Shown here piece after piece: positions 1 to 8,459 of a stretch of DNA of 29,294 nucleotides. The number at the start of each line of letters is the position of its first letter. Positions within the stretch are counted from its first letter, which is position 1. The stretch covers positions 1 through 29,294 of the forward strand of contig NZ_JAZKUD010000052.1 of assembly GCF_036625275.1 (NCBI RefSeq). Reading direction: 5' to 3'. The position numbers were made by a program, and so were the translations under genes. The DNA comes from Accumulibacter sp036625275. Its GTDB lineage: Bacteria; Pseudomonadota; Gammaproteobacteria; Burkholderiales; Rhodocyclaceae. Below the pieces are notes generated by a model. That model was not told the DNA's origin and did no database searches. It worked only from the letters and a program-made list of their open reading frames with translations.

Positions 1-152
1 ACAAAGAGCGACACCTGATCGAGTGCTTCTTCAACAAAATCAAACATTACCGGAGGATTTTCTCACGCTATGAAAAAACCTCCCGCAACTACATGGGCAT
101 GTTGCGCTTCGTCTCCGCCCTCATCTGGCTGCGGTGATGTATCAACAGAACC
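1..152 (+). mobile_element. Right end of an IS5-family insertion sequence (partial)
   Basis: The window opens inside an insertion sequence. Positions 3-137 encode the last 44 residues of a DDE transposase, ending FVSALIWLR and stop. Features typical of IS5-family (IS427-like) transposase tails are IECFFNKIKHYRRI, SRYEKT and NYMGM. The element probably ends near 152, because the short segment just after the stop (TGTATCAACAGAACC) resembles an IS427-type terminal repeat and the next bases already belong to a Tn3 transposase frame. The IS therefore appears inserted within that tnpA. The left end lies outside the window, so the exact boundary and the target duplication are inferred. Confidence 0.7.
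3..137 (+). CDS. IS5-family transposase, C-terminal 44 residues (5' end outside window)
   Basis: This is an open frame from the window edge to a TGA at 135-137. The residues ERHLIECFFNKIKHYRRIFS and the following SRYEKTSRNYMGMLRFVSAL match the C-terminal E-containing helix region of IS5/IS427-group DDE transposases, in which the Glu of the DDE triad lies near an ExxFxxIK context. The enzyme would cut and join the IS ends. Nothing upstream can be seen, so whether the copy is complete is unknown. Confidence 0.7.
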   Translation, partial: KERHLIECFFNKIKHYRRIFSRYEKTSRNYMGMLRFVSALIWLR

Positions 153-154
153 TA

Positions 155-736
155 AAGCCGATGATCAGTAACGACCGGCTGAACATCAAGGCGATTCGCG
201 CCCATTGGGACGAAATCCTGCGGCTGGCCACCTCGATCAAGCAGGGCACGGTGACAGCCTCGCTGATGCTGCAAAAGCTCGGCAGTTACCCGCGTCAGAA
301 CGGCCTGGCTGTCGCCCTGCGCGAGCTGGGTCGCATCGAGCGCACGTTGTTCATTCTCGACTGGCTGCAAAGCGTCGAGCTGCGCCGCCGCGTGCATGCC
401 GGGCTGAACAAGGGCGAGGCGCGCAACGCGCTGGCCAGGGCGGTGTTCTTCAACCGCCTCGGTGAAATCCGCGACCGCAGTTTCGAGCAGCAACGCTACC
501 GGGCCAGTGGCCTCAACCTGGTGACAGCGGCCATCGTGCTATGGAACACGGTCTACCTGGAGCGAGCCGCAAACGCCCTTCGCGGCCACAGCCAGACCGT
601 CGATGCCGCGCTGTTGCAATACCTGTCGCCGCTGGGTTGGGAGCACATCAACCTGACCGGCGATTACCTCTGGCGCAGCAGCGCCAAGATCGGCGCGGGC
701 AAGTTCAGGCCGCTACGACCGCTGCAACCGGCTTAG
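155..736 (+). pseudogene. tnpA: Tn3-family transposase, C-terminal fragment
   Basis: About 190 residues match the C-terminal part of Tn3/Tn21-type TnpA, a roughly 1000-residue cointegrate transposase. Recognisable blocks are KLGSYPRQNGLAVALRELGR, ERTLFILDWLQ, GLNKGEARNALARAVFFNRL, YRASGLNLVTAAIVLWNTVY and LSPLGWEHINLTGDYLW. The frame ends at a TAG that lies within the terminal inverted repeat, as in Tn21-like elements. An ATG at 134 opens the frame but lies inside the IS5 end, so it is not the native start. The IS5 insertion has removed or displaced the N-terminal about 800 residues in this view, and the fragment cannot transpose by itself. Confidence 0.92.
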
Positions 737-769
737 CGTGCTTTATTTTCCGTTTTCTGAGACGACCCC
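732..769 (-). repeat. 38-bp terminal inverted repeat of a Tn3-family (Tn21-type) transposon
   Basis: Read on the minus strand, this is a 38-bp end starting GGGGTCGTCTCAGAAAACGG and ending in GCACGCTAAG, the recognisable Tn21/Tn501-subgroup terminal repeat. It overlaps the tnpA stop codon at its inner edge. It marks the right end of the Tn3-family element: bases after 769 belong to an unrelated gene. A 5-bp target duplication would be CGCTA (770-774), but the other transposon end is not in the window. Confidence 0.93.
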
Positions 770-868
770 CGCTACACCCCTCTGACCGACCAGACCAAGC
801 ATCACGCCATCGAGCGGATCAACGGCCTGATGGATGGCTTCTCCATCACCTGGGGGCAGGTCAAATGA
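770..868 (+). pseudogene. Tyrosine recombinase (IS91-associated integrase) C-terminal scrap
   Basis: In the frame ending at TGA 866-868, the sequence reads RYTPLTDQTKHHAIERINGL and ends ITWGQVK. This matches the tail of the phage-type integrase usually encoded just upstream of an IS91-type transposase. The stop overlaps the next ATG (ATGA at 865-868), the normal coupled arrangement for that pair. The frame begins exactly at the outer edge of the Tn3 inverted repeat, so the transposon landed in this integrase gene and only about 32 codons remain here. Confidence 0.65.
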
Positions 869-1320
869 TCCGCCTGGCTGCCGTCATTGAAACCTTCGAG
901 ACGGACTTCCTGGCGCAATACCGGGATCAACTCACGCCGGACCACGATCGAGCACTCGCGGCCATGAAACATTGCCGCACGCAGGCCAGCCCGATGATGC
1001 AGGGCAAATGCACGGAATGTGAGCATCAGAAACGGGTGCCGCATTCCTGCGGCCACCGCCACTGCCTGCACTGCCAGCATCATGAGAGTCAGCCATGGCT
1101 GGAACGTCAGCTGAAGAAGCAGGTGCCCGCCGAGTCCTTTCTGCTGACGTTCACCCTGCCCGCAGAATTCAGGGCGCTGTCCTGGGCGCACCAGAACGTC
1201 GTCTACGATCTGCTCATGAGTGGTAGCTGGGAGACGGTGCGTACCTTCAGCCAGAACGACCCACAGCTTCAGGGGACGCCGGGTGCCATTGCGGTGCGGC
1301 ATACGAACACGCGCCGGTTG
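865..1320 (+). pseudogene. IS91-family (Y2-type) transposase, N-terminal fragment
   Basis: The N-terminal zinc-binding domain of an IS91-type rolling-circle transposase is clear. C49-x2-C52, C62, H66, C67 and C70 lie in the motifs GKCTECEHQKRVPHSCGHRH and CLHCQ, followed by FLLTFTLPAEFRALSWAHQN. Homology stops around residue 153 (HTNTRRLD), just before the catalytic HxH and tyrosine region of the complete roughly 400-residue protein. After that the frame runs into the direct repeats at 1335. The copy is therefore 3'-truncated and inactive. The start ATG is translationally coupled to the upstream integrase stop. Confidence 0.85.
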
Positions 1321-1334
1321 GATGATCCCTTAGC

Positions 1335-1376
1335 GCTCACCAGAATTGACCCGTTTGTGCTCACCAGAACTGACCC
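1335..1376 (+). repeat. Two direct repeats 24 bp apart, likely a mobile-element end
   Basis: GCTCACCAGAATTGACCC (1335-1352) recurs as GCTCACCAGAACTGACCC (1359-1376), with 17 of 18 bases identical. Regularly spaced terminal repeats are characteristic of IS21-like ends, where the transposase binds several copies. They lie exactly where IS91 homology stops and a separate cassette (1633-3090) begins. I infer that they mark the left end of that cassette or of a lost element; this is not proven. Confidence 0.5.
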
Positions 1377-1550
1377 ACTGCCCGGGTTGAAGCGCAACGG
1401 CTCCCGATGGCGGTCGGTGTTCCTCGTCGGTTACCCGGAGCGGTAGAGCCCCGGTCTGAAGGCGCGTCTTGCTGACGGTCCGGCAGAGAACCCCCTCGCG
1501 GCGCCCGGTACCCCGAACAGGTCCCCCCGAACCTGATAAGCCCTCCCAGC

Positions 1551-1577
1551 GCCAGGACTCACTCGCCAGGACTCACT
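1551..1577 (+). repeat. Short tandem repeat of about 13-14 bp
   Basis: GCCAGGACTCACT occurs at 1551-1563 and again at 1565-1577. It lies in a 180-bp noncoding leader (about 1447-1632) in front of the cassette gene. I see no promoter or gene in the rest of this leader. Confidence 0.5.
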
Positions 1578-1632
1578 CCGGCCGCCGTATCTTCCCGCAC
1601 GACATCACGACCTCGTGCAGGGAGAACCCGCC

Positions 1633-2042
1633 ATGGAATTTCGGTCATGCCCGCAAATTGCAGACCAACGCTTTTGTTCGGTTCCCGCCTGCCAACGCGA
1701 ACGGCGACGGCTTTGGCAGGCGACCAAGCGCCACAACGATCCGGACTATCGCGAGAACCAGAAGCGCGTACAACAGGCCTGGGCAGAGGGCCACCCTGAC
1801 GATTGGCGAGACTATCGACGCCAACACCCGGAGTACACCGAGCGCAACCGCGCCCAGCAGCGGCAACGCGCGCAGGACAAGGCGGCTGCCGGGCAGATTG
1901 CAAAGATGAACGCGTCAAAGGCTGAAATGCCCTTTCCTTCAGGCACTTACCATTTGTCCCCGGGGGGGACGCGTCACTTGCAAAGAGTGACGCGTGGATG
2001 GTCGAAATCACGGTGATTACAGCGGCTTGCGCCTTGCCATGA
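1633..2042 (+). pseudogene. Small Arg/Tyr-rich cassette protein of unknown function, frameshifted near its end
   Basis: The ATG at 1633 follows a GGGAG site about nine bases upstream. The product is basic and rich in Arg, Gln and Tyr, with repeated units such as HNDPDYRENQKRVQQAW, HPDDWRDYRRQHPEY and TERNRAQQRQRAQ. Two Cys pairs near the N-terminus suggest a small metal site. The open frame ends at 2016. Shifting one frame at a run of seven G (1962-1968) restores a more family-like ending, SLAKSDAWMVEITVITAA, with a stop at 2040-2042. From memory this protein type occurs just upstream of ParB-like genes in betaproteobacterial cassettes. The function is unknown. The shift could be real decay or an assembly error in the homopolymer. 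Confidence 0.6.
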
Positions 2043-2118
2043 GGTCATTGCAAAAGAAGACTCTCTCGCCTTGAAGGCACTGGGCCGGTACGCTGGGTCG
2101 GACAGGAGGTTTCTCGCA

Positions 2119-3090
2119 TGGATAAATCGGCTGCCGCGGGGTTCTGACCCTCGACTTGCACCGTCTCGATTTGCGCTACGCACCGCTTCGCTTGCCGGAT
2201 CCCCCGGCGATCGTGCGTCTGGCCCGGTCGATCGAGGCGGATGGTCAGTTGGTTCCCTGCATTGCGGTCGCCGGGGAGGTCGAGGCGTTCATCCTGGTCG
2301 ACGGCTATCGACGCATCGCCGCGTTGCGCCACCTCGGGCGCGATACGGCCGAGGTCGAATGCTGGCAGGCGGATCTCTCGCAGGCGCTGTTGGGCGTGTT
2401 GGCCCGTACGCGCAGCCGATCGTTTGCGCCGATCGAAGAAGCCTTCCTGTTGCGCGAGTTGATCTCAGGCGCGCAGTTGAGCCCACACGAAGTCGCCCGG
2501 CGTTGTGGGCGCGATGTGAGCTGGGTCAGCCGCCGCCTGCAACTGCTCGGGGGGCTATCGGACGCCTTGCTCGAGGCCGTACGTCAGGGGCTGGTGTCGC
2601 CTGGGCGGCGGTCCGCATCCTCGGTCCGTTGGCGCGCGCCAACGCCGCGCATGCCGAACAACTGCTTGCGAGCCTGCGCAAGACGCCACTGTCGACGCGG
2701 CAGTTGGCGAACGGGTTCGCGCAGTATCAACGCGCGTCGCGACCGGTTCGCGAGCGCCTGGTCGAGTCGCCGCAGCTCTTGCTCGAAGCCGTCGCGGCCC
2801 GGCAGGAAGAGAAGGTCGCCGAACGTCTGCGCGAGGGGCCGGAAGGCGAGGGGCTCGCCGACCTGCGCCTCCTGGAAGCGGTGGGCGCCCGTCTGAAGCG
2901 GCGTTTGTCCGCCTTGAGTTTACCATTGACCGCGCTGTCACCCGCCGTCACGGCGGTCGTGGCTTCTTTGCAACCGGCGCTCGAGTCGCTTCAGCGCCAT
3001 CTGACAAGGGTTTGCCCTCATGATATCCCTCGAGACAGTGGCGTGGATATCCTTGTCATGACAAATAACCTGAGTAGTTACCCCATTTGA
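2119..3090 (+). pseudogene. ParB-like N-terminal-domain protein, two frameshifts
   Basis: ATG 2119 has a strong AGGAGG nine bases upstream, but its frame stops after nine codons. A one-base shift near 2140 enters the frame LDLHRLDLRYAPLRLPDP. This continues into a recognisable ParB/Srx domain: SIEADGQLVPCIAV, VDGYRRIAALRHLG and a helix-turn-helix-like LSPHEVARRCGRDVSWVSRR. A second shift near 2599 is needed to continue with AWAAVRILGPLARANAAHAE and LSTRQLANGFAQYQRA, to a stop at 3088-3090. The restored product would be about 320 residues. ParB-type domains bind DNA and CTP. No partner parA is present, so a segregation role is unlikely, and a link to the upstream cassette gene is more probable. 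Confidence 0.75.
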
Positions 3091-3154
3091 AACGGATGCT
3101 TGCAAAGCCTCTGCAGGGAACGCCAAGGTGCCTGGTGGCCTTGTGTAACGGTGG

Positions 3155-4141
3155 CTAATTCTGCGGGATGCTGGCGCTTGATGGCGAACTCTTGAATCGG
3201 ATGCGGACGCGCTTGCGAATGCGCTGCTCCTTCGCCTGCGGGCTACCTTCGGAGCGTCTCCGGTGTGTTCGCCTTTTGCCTCGTCGGCGAGCAATCTCCA
3301 GTGCGACCTTGCCGGTCACCATGAAAAAGAGGATCACCCAGAGCAATGGGTAGCTGAGGATTTCCTTGACCCACTCGATCAGTTCATGAACACCTTCAAG
3401 GTCCTTCGACGCCGGGTGAGCACTATGAGCGGACGCACGCTGTGAGTTAGCTTGACCGACATTGCGCTCGACGATGGACAGCGAGGTCTCACCGTATCCC
3501 AAAGTCAGTTCACCGCCTTGCGAGGAATAGTGAAACCCCTCGACGCCGGCCAGTGAGAAGGTCAGTCGCCCTTGCGGGCCCTTGTTGAGATCGATTGCTG
3601 CTGCAATCACTTCTCTCGCTGAATCCTGCAACTCATTGAATACCTGCATGATTTCTTCGTCATGTCGATCAGCCGCGGGATCGACGAGGGGTGCCCGGTC
3701 CCCCGGCTGCGCGGCAGCCAACGATGGCTGCGAATTGCCGCTGAGCACAGTCCGCGGCAGCGCCAATAACGAATCAGTTTCCACCAAGCCGGCTGGGTCT
3801 GAAGCGGTGTCGGCACTGTGCTGCAACGGTTCGGACGGCGCTTCTGGCGATTTCGTCCCACTTTCTGACCGAGAAGCCGGTGTGAGAAAGTGTTTATCGA
3901 TCGCCGGCACAGAAGAGGGCAGGGGCGCAGGCGAATTTTGCCCGGCAGGGACATCCATGCCCATCAGCGCTGCCGGGGCAAGCAAACCTTGGTGACTGCT
4001 GCCGGCGGCCGCCGACAGGCCACCCGTATCATTTCCCATGGGGTGTGCCAGCGCCCCAGCCGCGGTTGCGAACGCCAGTATCATCACCTGGAGTAAACTG
4101 CATTCTGTCCGACGCGAAATCATGTTATGGATTTGTCTCAT
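3155..4141 (-). CDS. Unknown exported protein with a C-terminal membrane anchor
   Basis: I do not recognise the family. The N-terminus has a signal-like segment (CSLLQVMILAFATAAGALAH). About 150 low-complexity residues rich in Ser, Pro and Ala follow, then a more structured stretch (HDEEIMQVFNELQDSAREVI and GEETSLSIVE-like sequence). Near the C-terminus a single hydrophobic segment, YPLLWVILFFMVTGKVALEI, is followed by a strongly basic tail (ARRRGKRRTHRRR). By the positive-inside rule this predicts a periplasmic body held by one membrane span with a short cytoplasmic tail. ATG 4141 was chosen over an upstream TTG (4153); ATG 4123 is an alternative, and neither has a strong ribosome site. It is divergent from the ATPase at 4303. 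Confidence 0.6.
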   Translation of the reverse strand: MRQIHNMISRRTECSLLQVMILAFATAAGALAHPMGNDTGGLSAAAGSSHQGLLAPAALMGMDVPAGQNSPAPLPSSVPAIDKHFLTPASRSESGTKSPEAPSEPLQHSADTASDPAGLVETDSLLALPRTVLSGNSQPSLAAAQPGDRAPLVDPAADRHDEEIMQVFNELQDSAREVIAAAIDLNKGPQGRLTFSLAGVEGFHYSSQGGELTLGYGETSLSIVERNVGQANSQRASAHSAHPASKDLEGVHELIEWVKEILSYPLLWVILFFMVTGKVALEIARRRGKRRTHRRRSEGSPQAKEQRIRKRVRIRFKSSPSSASIPQN

Positions 4142-4302
4142 CCAGCAATACAAGCAAAAATCGATCCGAGTTTGATGAGGGTTTTATATCAATTGGCTAT
4201 AGGGTGCATGATGACTGGCAATGTGGTAAATGTAAAATTTTTCGACACCGTGGGTCTGCTATCTCCTCTTCGCACTTCCGTCTGGATGGTTCAGGTGGCA
4301 AG

Positions 4303-6975
4303 GTGAGCAGACGACCCGGCGAAACGGTTTCCTGGCATGGCCTTCCTGCCGACGAAGCGGCAACCCGCTTGGCCGCCAGTTTCGCGGAGGGACTTGCTGA
4401 AACCGAAGTCGCCAGCCGTCGTGCGGCACATGGTGAGAACCGGATTACGGCGAAGCCGGGCAGGGGGCCATTGCTGCGCTTTGCCCTGCAGTTCGTGCAA
4501 CCACTGGTCCTAGTGCTGCTGCTGGCGGGTGTGGTGACCGCCATTCTTGGCGAATGGGTCGATTCCGGAGTGATCTTTGGCGTCACGCTGATCAATGCAG
4601 TGATCGGTTTCGTTCAGGAAGGTCACGCCGAGAATGCCCTGGCGGCACTGGCGCGTTCGGTAACCAGCGAGGTGACCGTCCTGCGTGGTGGTTGTAAACA
4701 GCGTCTGTCCTCGACGATGCTGGTCCCTGGCGACATCGTTCTCCTGGCGGCCGGAGACAAGGTTCCGGCCGACCTGCGCCTGTTCCGTGCCAAGGACCTG
4801 CAGGCCATTGAATCGGCATTGACCGGCGAATCGGCGGCGGTCGCCAAACACGACGAAACACTTCCGGAAGATACGCTGCTCGCCGAGCGCTGCAACATGG
4901 CTTACGCGGGCACCGTGATGATCAGCGGACAAGGGGCTGGGGTCGTGGTGGCCACCGGTGATCACACCGAGACCGGCCGCATTTCGCGGCTGATCGCCGA
5001 GGCACCGGACTTGAGCACACCACTGACGCGCAAGATGACGGTCTTCAGCAACTGGCTGCTGATCGCCATCGGCCTGCTGGCGGTGTTGACCTTTGCTGTC
5101 GGCATGGGGCGCGGTGAATCGGCGTTCTCCATGTTCATGGCTGCGGTCGCGCTGGCCGTCGGTGCGATTCCCGAGGGACTGCCGGCGGCAATGACCATCA
5201 CCCTGGCGATCGGCGTTTCGCGCATGGCCAAACGGCGGGCCATCATCCGCAAGCTGCCAGCGGTTGAAACCCTGGGCAGCGCAACCGTCATTTGTTCGGA
5301 CAAGACCGGCACGCTGACCGAGAACCAGATGACGGTGCGCGAGATCTACGCCGGTGGTGTGCGAACAACTGTCAGTGGTAGTGGCTATGCGCCAAATGGC
5401 AGGATCGGGGAGGGCCAACAGATCGACGGCGCCTTGCGGGAATGCCTGCTCGCCGGCGTGCTCTGCAACGACGCCGAACTGTGCAGGAACAACCGGCACT
5501 GGGAGGTGGTCGGCGACCCGACCGAAGGTGCGCTGCTGGTGGTTGCCCGCAAGGCCGGGCTCGACGAGCGGACCTTGCAGAAACTGTTTCCACGCCTCGA
5601 TGAAATTCCGTTCGATTCGGCACGCCAATATATGGCGACCCTGCATGAGATCGAGGGTGTGCACTTCGCCTATTTCAAGGGCGCGCTCGAACAGTTGCTG
5701 CCACGCTCGGTCAGCATGCTCGATAGCGAGGGCCTGACGGTAGCGCTGCGCAACGACGAAATCGAACTTGCGGCCCACAGCATGGCGGCAGAGGGTTTGC
5801 GGGTACTTGCCGTGGCGCGCCTTGCGGTCGGCGCGGCGCGCTCGCTCGATGCGGCCAGTGCCGATGCCGGGCTGCAATTCATCGGTCTGCTGGGAATGGT
5901 CGATCCACCCCGCCCGAAGGCGACCGCCGCCGTCAAGGCCTGTCACCGGGCCGGCATTGCAGTCAAGATGATCACCGGCGACCATGCCGGCACGGCGCTC
6001 TCGATTGCCCGGCAAGTGGGAATTGCCAAGGCCGGCGAACATGCCCTCACGGGTCGCGAGTTGGCAGCGCTCGACGATGAGGCGCTACGCGGCGTATTGC
6101 GGACGGTGAACGTTTATGCACGCGTCGAACCCGTGCAGAAGCTGCGCCTGGTACGTGCGCTGCAGGCCAACGGCGAGATCGTGGCGATGACCGGTGACGG
6201 GGTCAACGACGCACCGGCACTCAAGCAGGCCAACATCGGCATCGCCATGGGACTGGCCGGCACCGAGGTCGCCAAGGAGGCAGCCGACATGGTGCTCACC
6301 GACGACGATTTTGCTGCCATTGAAGCGGCGGTCGAGGAAGGCCGGGGGGTCTACGACAATCTGGTGAAGTTCATCACTTGGACGCTGCCCACCAATTTCG
6401 GCGAGGGCCTGGTGATCATGGCCGCGATTGTCGCCGGTGCGACTCTGCCGATCACACCTTTGCAGATTCTCTGGATCAACATGACGACGGCGGTCTTTCT
6501 CGGCCTGATGCTGGCCTTCGAGCCGATCGAACACGCCGTCATGCACCGCCCACCGCGGCTGCCGGAAACACCGATTCTTGATGCAGCGCTGGTCTGGCGA
6601 ATCGTCCTGGTGAGTGTGCTGCTGCTGGCCGGCTCCTTTGGACTCTTCCTGCGCGAACTGGCCCAGGGACATTCACTCGCCGAAGCACGTACCGTCGCGG
6701 TCAACGTCTTCGTCGTCGTCGAGACGATGTACCTCTTCAACTGTCGTTCGCTGACGCGCTCTGCGCGGCGAATTGGCCTGTTCTCGAATCCTGCGCTGTG
6801 GTATGGCGTGCTGATCATGATTCTCCTCCAGATCGCATTGACTTACCTGCCGCTGATGAATCGGCTGTTTGCCACCGCAGCAATCGGCTGGCTGGAGTGG
6901 CTGGAGATTCTTTCCGTCGGCGTGCTCGCCTATCTCATCGTAGGCATTGACAAGCGGGTGCGCGGGCATCGCTGA
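4303..6975 (+). CDS. P2-type cation-transporting ATPase
   Basis: This 890-residue inner-membrane pump couples ATP hydrolysis to cation transport. Landmarks in order are the cation-ATPase N domain (WHGLPADEAATRL and following), the actuator motif TGES at 174-177, PEGLP in M4 at 290-294, the phosphorylation site SDKTGTLTENQMT with Asp333, the hinge GDGVNDAPALK around Asp632, and the C-terminal six-helix domain. In M6 the sequence is LWINMTTAVFLGLMLAFEP. The N-x-x-T-D triad that binds Ca2+ in SERCA-type pumps is thus altered, with Ala where Asp is expected, resembling CtpF-like pumps. The ion is therefore uncertain. The frame is open further upstream, but GTG 4303 was chosen because family homology begins there. 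Confidence 0.9.
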   Translation: MSRRPGETVSWHGLPADEAATRLAASFAEGLAETEVASRRAAHGENRITAKPGRGPLLRFALQFVQPLVLVLLLAGVVTAILGEWVDSGVIFGVTLINAVIGFVQEGHAENALAALARSVTSEVTVLRGGCKQRLSSTMLVPGDIVLLAAGDKVPADLRLFRAKDLQAIESALTGESAAVAKHDETLPEDTLLAERCNMAYAGTVMISGQGAGVVVATGDHTETGRISRLIAEAPDLSTPLTRKMTVFSNWLLIAIGLLAVLTFAVGMGRGESAFSMFMAAVALAVGAIPEGLPAAMTITLAIGVSRMAKRRAIIRKLPAVETLGSATVICSDKTGTLTENQMTVREIYAGGVRTTVSGSGYAPNGRIGEGQQIDGALRECLLAGVLCNDAELCRNNRHWEVVGDPTEGALLVVARKAGLDERTLQKLFPRLDEIPFDSARQYMATLHEIEGVHFAYFKGALEQLLPRSVSMLDSEGLTVALRNDEIELAAHSMAAEGLRVLAVARLAVGAARSLDAASADAGLQFIGLLGMVDPPRPKATAAVKACHRAGIAVKMITGDHAGTALSIARQVGIAKAGEHALTGRELAALDDEALRGVLRTVNVYARVEPVQKLRLVRALQANGEIVAMTGDGVNDAPALKQANIGIAMGLAGTEVAKEAADMVLTDDDFAAIEAAVEEGRGVYDNLVKFITWTLPTNFGEGLVIMAAIVAGATLPITPLQILWINMTTAVFLGLMLAFEPIEHAVMHRPPRLPETPILDAALVWRIVLVSVLLLAGSFGLFLRELAQGHSLAEARTVAVNVFVVVETMYLFNCRSLTRSARRIGLFSNPALWYGVLIMILLQIALTYLPLMNRLFATAAIGWLEWLEILSVGVLAYLIVGIDKRVRGHR

Positions 6976-7019
6976 CAGGCCAGACGGATTCATGTCAATC
7001 TGTTCCAACCGGGCATAAA

Positions 7020-7043
7020 AAAGCCGCGCCAGAGCGCGGCTTT
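7020..7043. terminator. Rho-independent terminator between ATPase and aceA
   Basis: A perfect 10-bp stem (AAAGCCGCGC / GCGCGGCTTT) with a 4-nt loop (CAGA) lies between two convergent genes. On the minus strand the stem runs into TTTTTT, giving a canonical terminator for isocitrate lyase. On the plus strand only three T follow, so its effect on the ATPase transcript is probably weaker. Confidence 0.9.
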
Positions 7044-7055
7044 CGGGAACGACCG

Positions 7056-8354
7056 TTAGTGGAATTGCTCTTCTTCGGTCGAGCCGGTCAGCGCGGTCAC
7101 CGACGAGGTACCGCCCTGGATGACGGTGGTGACCTCGTCGAAGTAGCCGGTGCCGACTTCCTGCTGGTGGGAGACAAAGCTGTAACCGCGGTCGCGCGCT
7201 GCAAATTCCGGTTCCTGGACTTTTTCGACGTAGGCAGTCATGCCGCGAGCGACGTAGTCCTGTGCCAGATCGAACATGTGATACCACATGTTGTGGATGC
7301 CGGCGAGGGTGATGAACTGGTACTTGTAGCCCATCGCGCCGAGGTCCTTCTGGAACCTGGCGATGGTCGCGTCGTCAAGGTTTTTCTTCCAGTTGAACGA
7401 CGGCGAGCAGTTGTAGGCCAGTAGCTTGCCAGGGTGCTTGGCGCGTACCGCCTCGGCGAACTTGCGGGCGAATTCGAGATCCGGGGTGCCGGTTTCGCAC
7501 CACACCAGGTCGGCGTATTCGGCGTAGGCAACGGCGCGTGAGATTGCCTGATCAAGACCTTTCCGCGTTTTGTAGAAGCCTTCGGAAGTACGCTCGCCGG
7601 TAACGAAGGGGGTGTCGTTGGCGTCGCAATCGGAGGTCAGCAGGTCAGCGGCTTCCGCATCGGTCCGAGCAATGACCAGCGTCGGGACACCGCAGACGTC
7701 GGCAGCAAAACGCGCGGCGATCAGCTTCTGGACGGCTTCCTGCGTCGGTACCAGCACCTTGCCACCCATATGACCGCATTTTTTGACCGAAGCAAGCTGG
7801 TCTTCCCAGTGTACACCGGCCGCACCGGCGCGGATCATGGCCTTCATCAGTTCAAAAGCGTTGAGCACGCCACCGAAGCCGGCTTCGGCGTCAGCGACGA
7901 TCGGTGCGAAGTAGTCGATATAGCCCTTGTCACCGGGTTCGATGTCCTTGGAGTGCTGAATCTCGTCGGCGCGACGGAACGAGTTGTTGATGCGCTCGAC
8001 GACCTTCGGGACCGAATCGACCGGATACAGCGACTGGTCGGGGTACATCGCAGCGTAGGAGTTGTTGTCGGCGGCGACCTGCCAGCCCGACAGATAGATC
8101 GCCTTGACACCGGCTTTGACCTGCTGCATCGCCTGACCGCCAGTCAGTGCGCCGAGGCAGTTGACGTAGGGCTCGTTATTGACGAGATTCCAGAGCTTCT
8201 CGGCGCCACGCCGAGCAACGGTGTATTCGATCGGGAAGGAACCGCGCAGGCGGACGACATCAGCGGCCGAGTAGCCGCGCTTGATTCCCTTCCAGCGGGG
8301 GTTTTCCGCCCAGTCTTTTTCCAGTTCGGCAATCTGTTGCTCTCTAGTGCTCAT
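7056..8354 (-). CDS. aceA: Isocitrate lyase
   Basis: Isocitrate lyase cleaves isocitrate to succinate and glyoxylate, the first step of the glyoxylate shunt, letting cells grow on acetate and fatty acids. The 432-residue length is typical of the short bacterial form. The active-site loop KKCGHMGGK is at 191-199 with the catalytic Cys193. Other conserved stretches are SGWQVAADNN, DAEAGFGG, VHWEDQ, IARTDA and AYNCSPSFNW. ATG 8354 is preceded by GAGG five bases upstream. It is a single-gene unit: a terminator follows at 7020-7043, and a promoter and palindrome lie upstream (8460-8511). Malate synthase is not in the window. In polyphosphate-accumulating Rhodocyclales this enzyme takes part in acetate-driven carbon cycling, but the organism assignment is inferred. 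Confidence 0.98.
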   Translation of the reverse strand: MSTREQQIAELEKDWAENPRWKGIKRGYSAADVVRLRGSFPIEYTVARRGAEKLWNLVNNEPYVNCLGALTGGQAMQQVKAGVKAIYLSGWQVAADNNSYAAMYPDQSLYPVDSVPKVVERINNSFRRADEIQHSKDIEPGDKGYIDYFAPIVADAEAGFGGVLNAFELMKAMIRAGAAGVHWEDQLASVKKCGHMGGKVLVPTQEAVQKLIAARFAADVCGVPTLVIARTDAEAADLLTSDCDANDTPFVTGERTSEGFYKTRKGLDQAISRAVAYAEYADLVWCETGTPDLEFARKFAEAVRAKHPGKLLAYNCSPSFNWKKNLDDATIARFQKDLGAMGYKYQFITLAGIHNMWYHMFDLAQDYVARGMTAYVEKVQEPEFAARDRGYSFVSHQQEVGTGYFDEVTTVIQGGTSSVTALTGSTEEEQFH

Positions 8355-8459
8355 GTTTTCCTCACGAAATTATGAAGTGCAGTTGGGACCATGGTGACGC
8401 ACCAGGAAGGAGCCAGGAAGCCTTTTTGAGGCACCAACTCGGGGCGACCAATGGCGCAC

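Noticed and set aside
2119..3090. Chromosome or plasmid partition parB
   Set aside because: No parA and no parS-like sites were seen, and the neighbours are mobile elements; only the ParB-type domain is supported.
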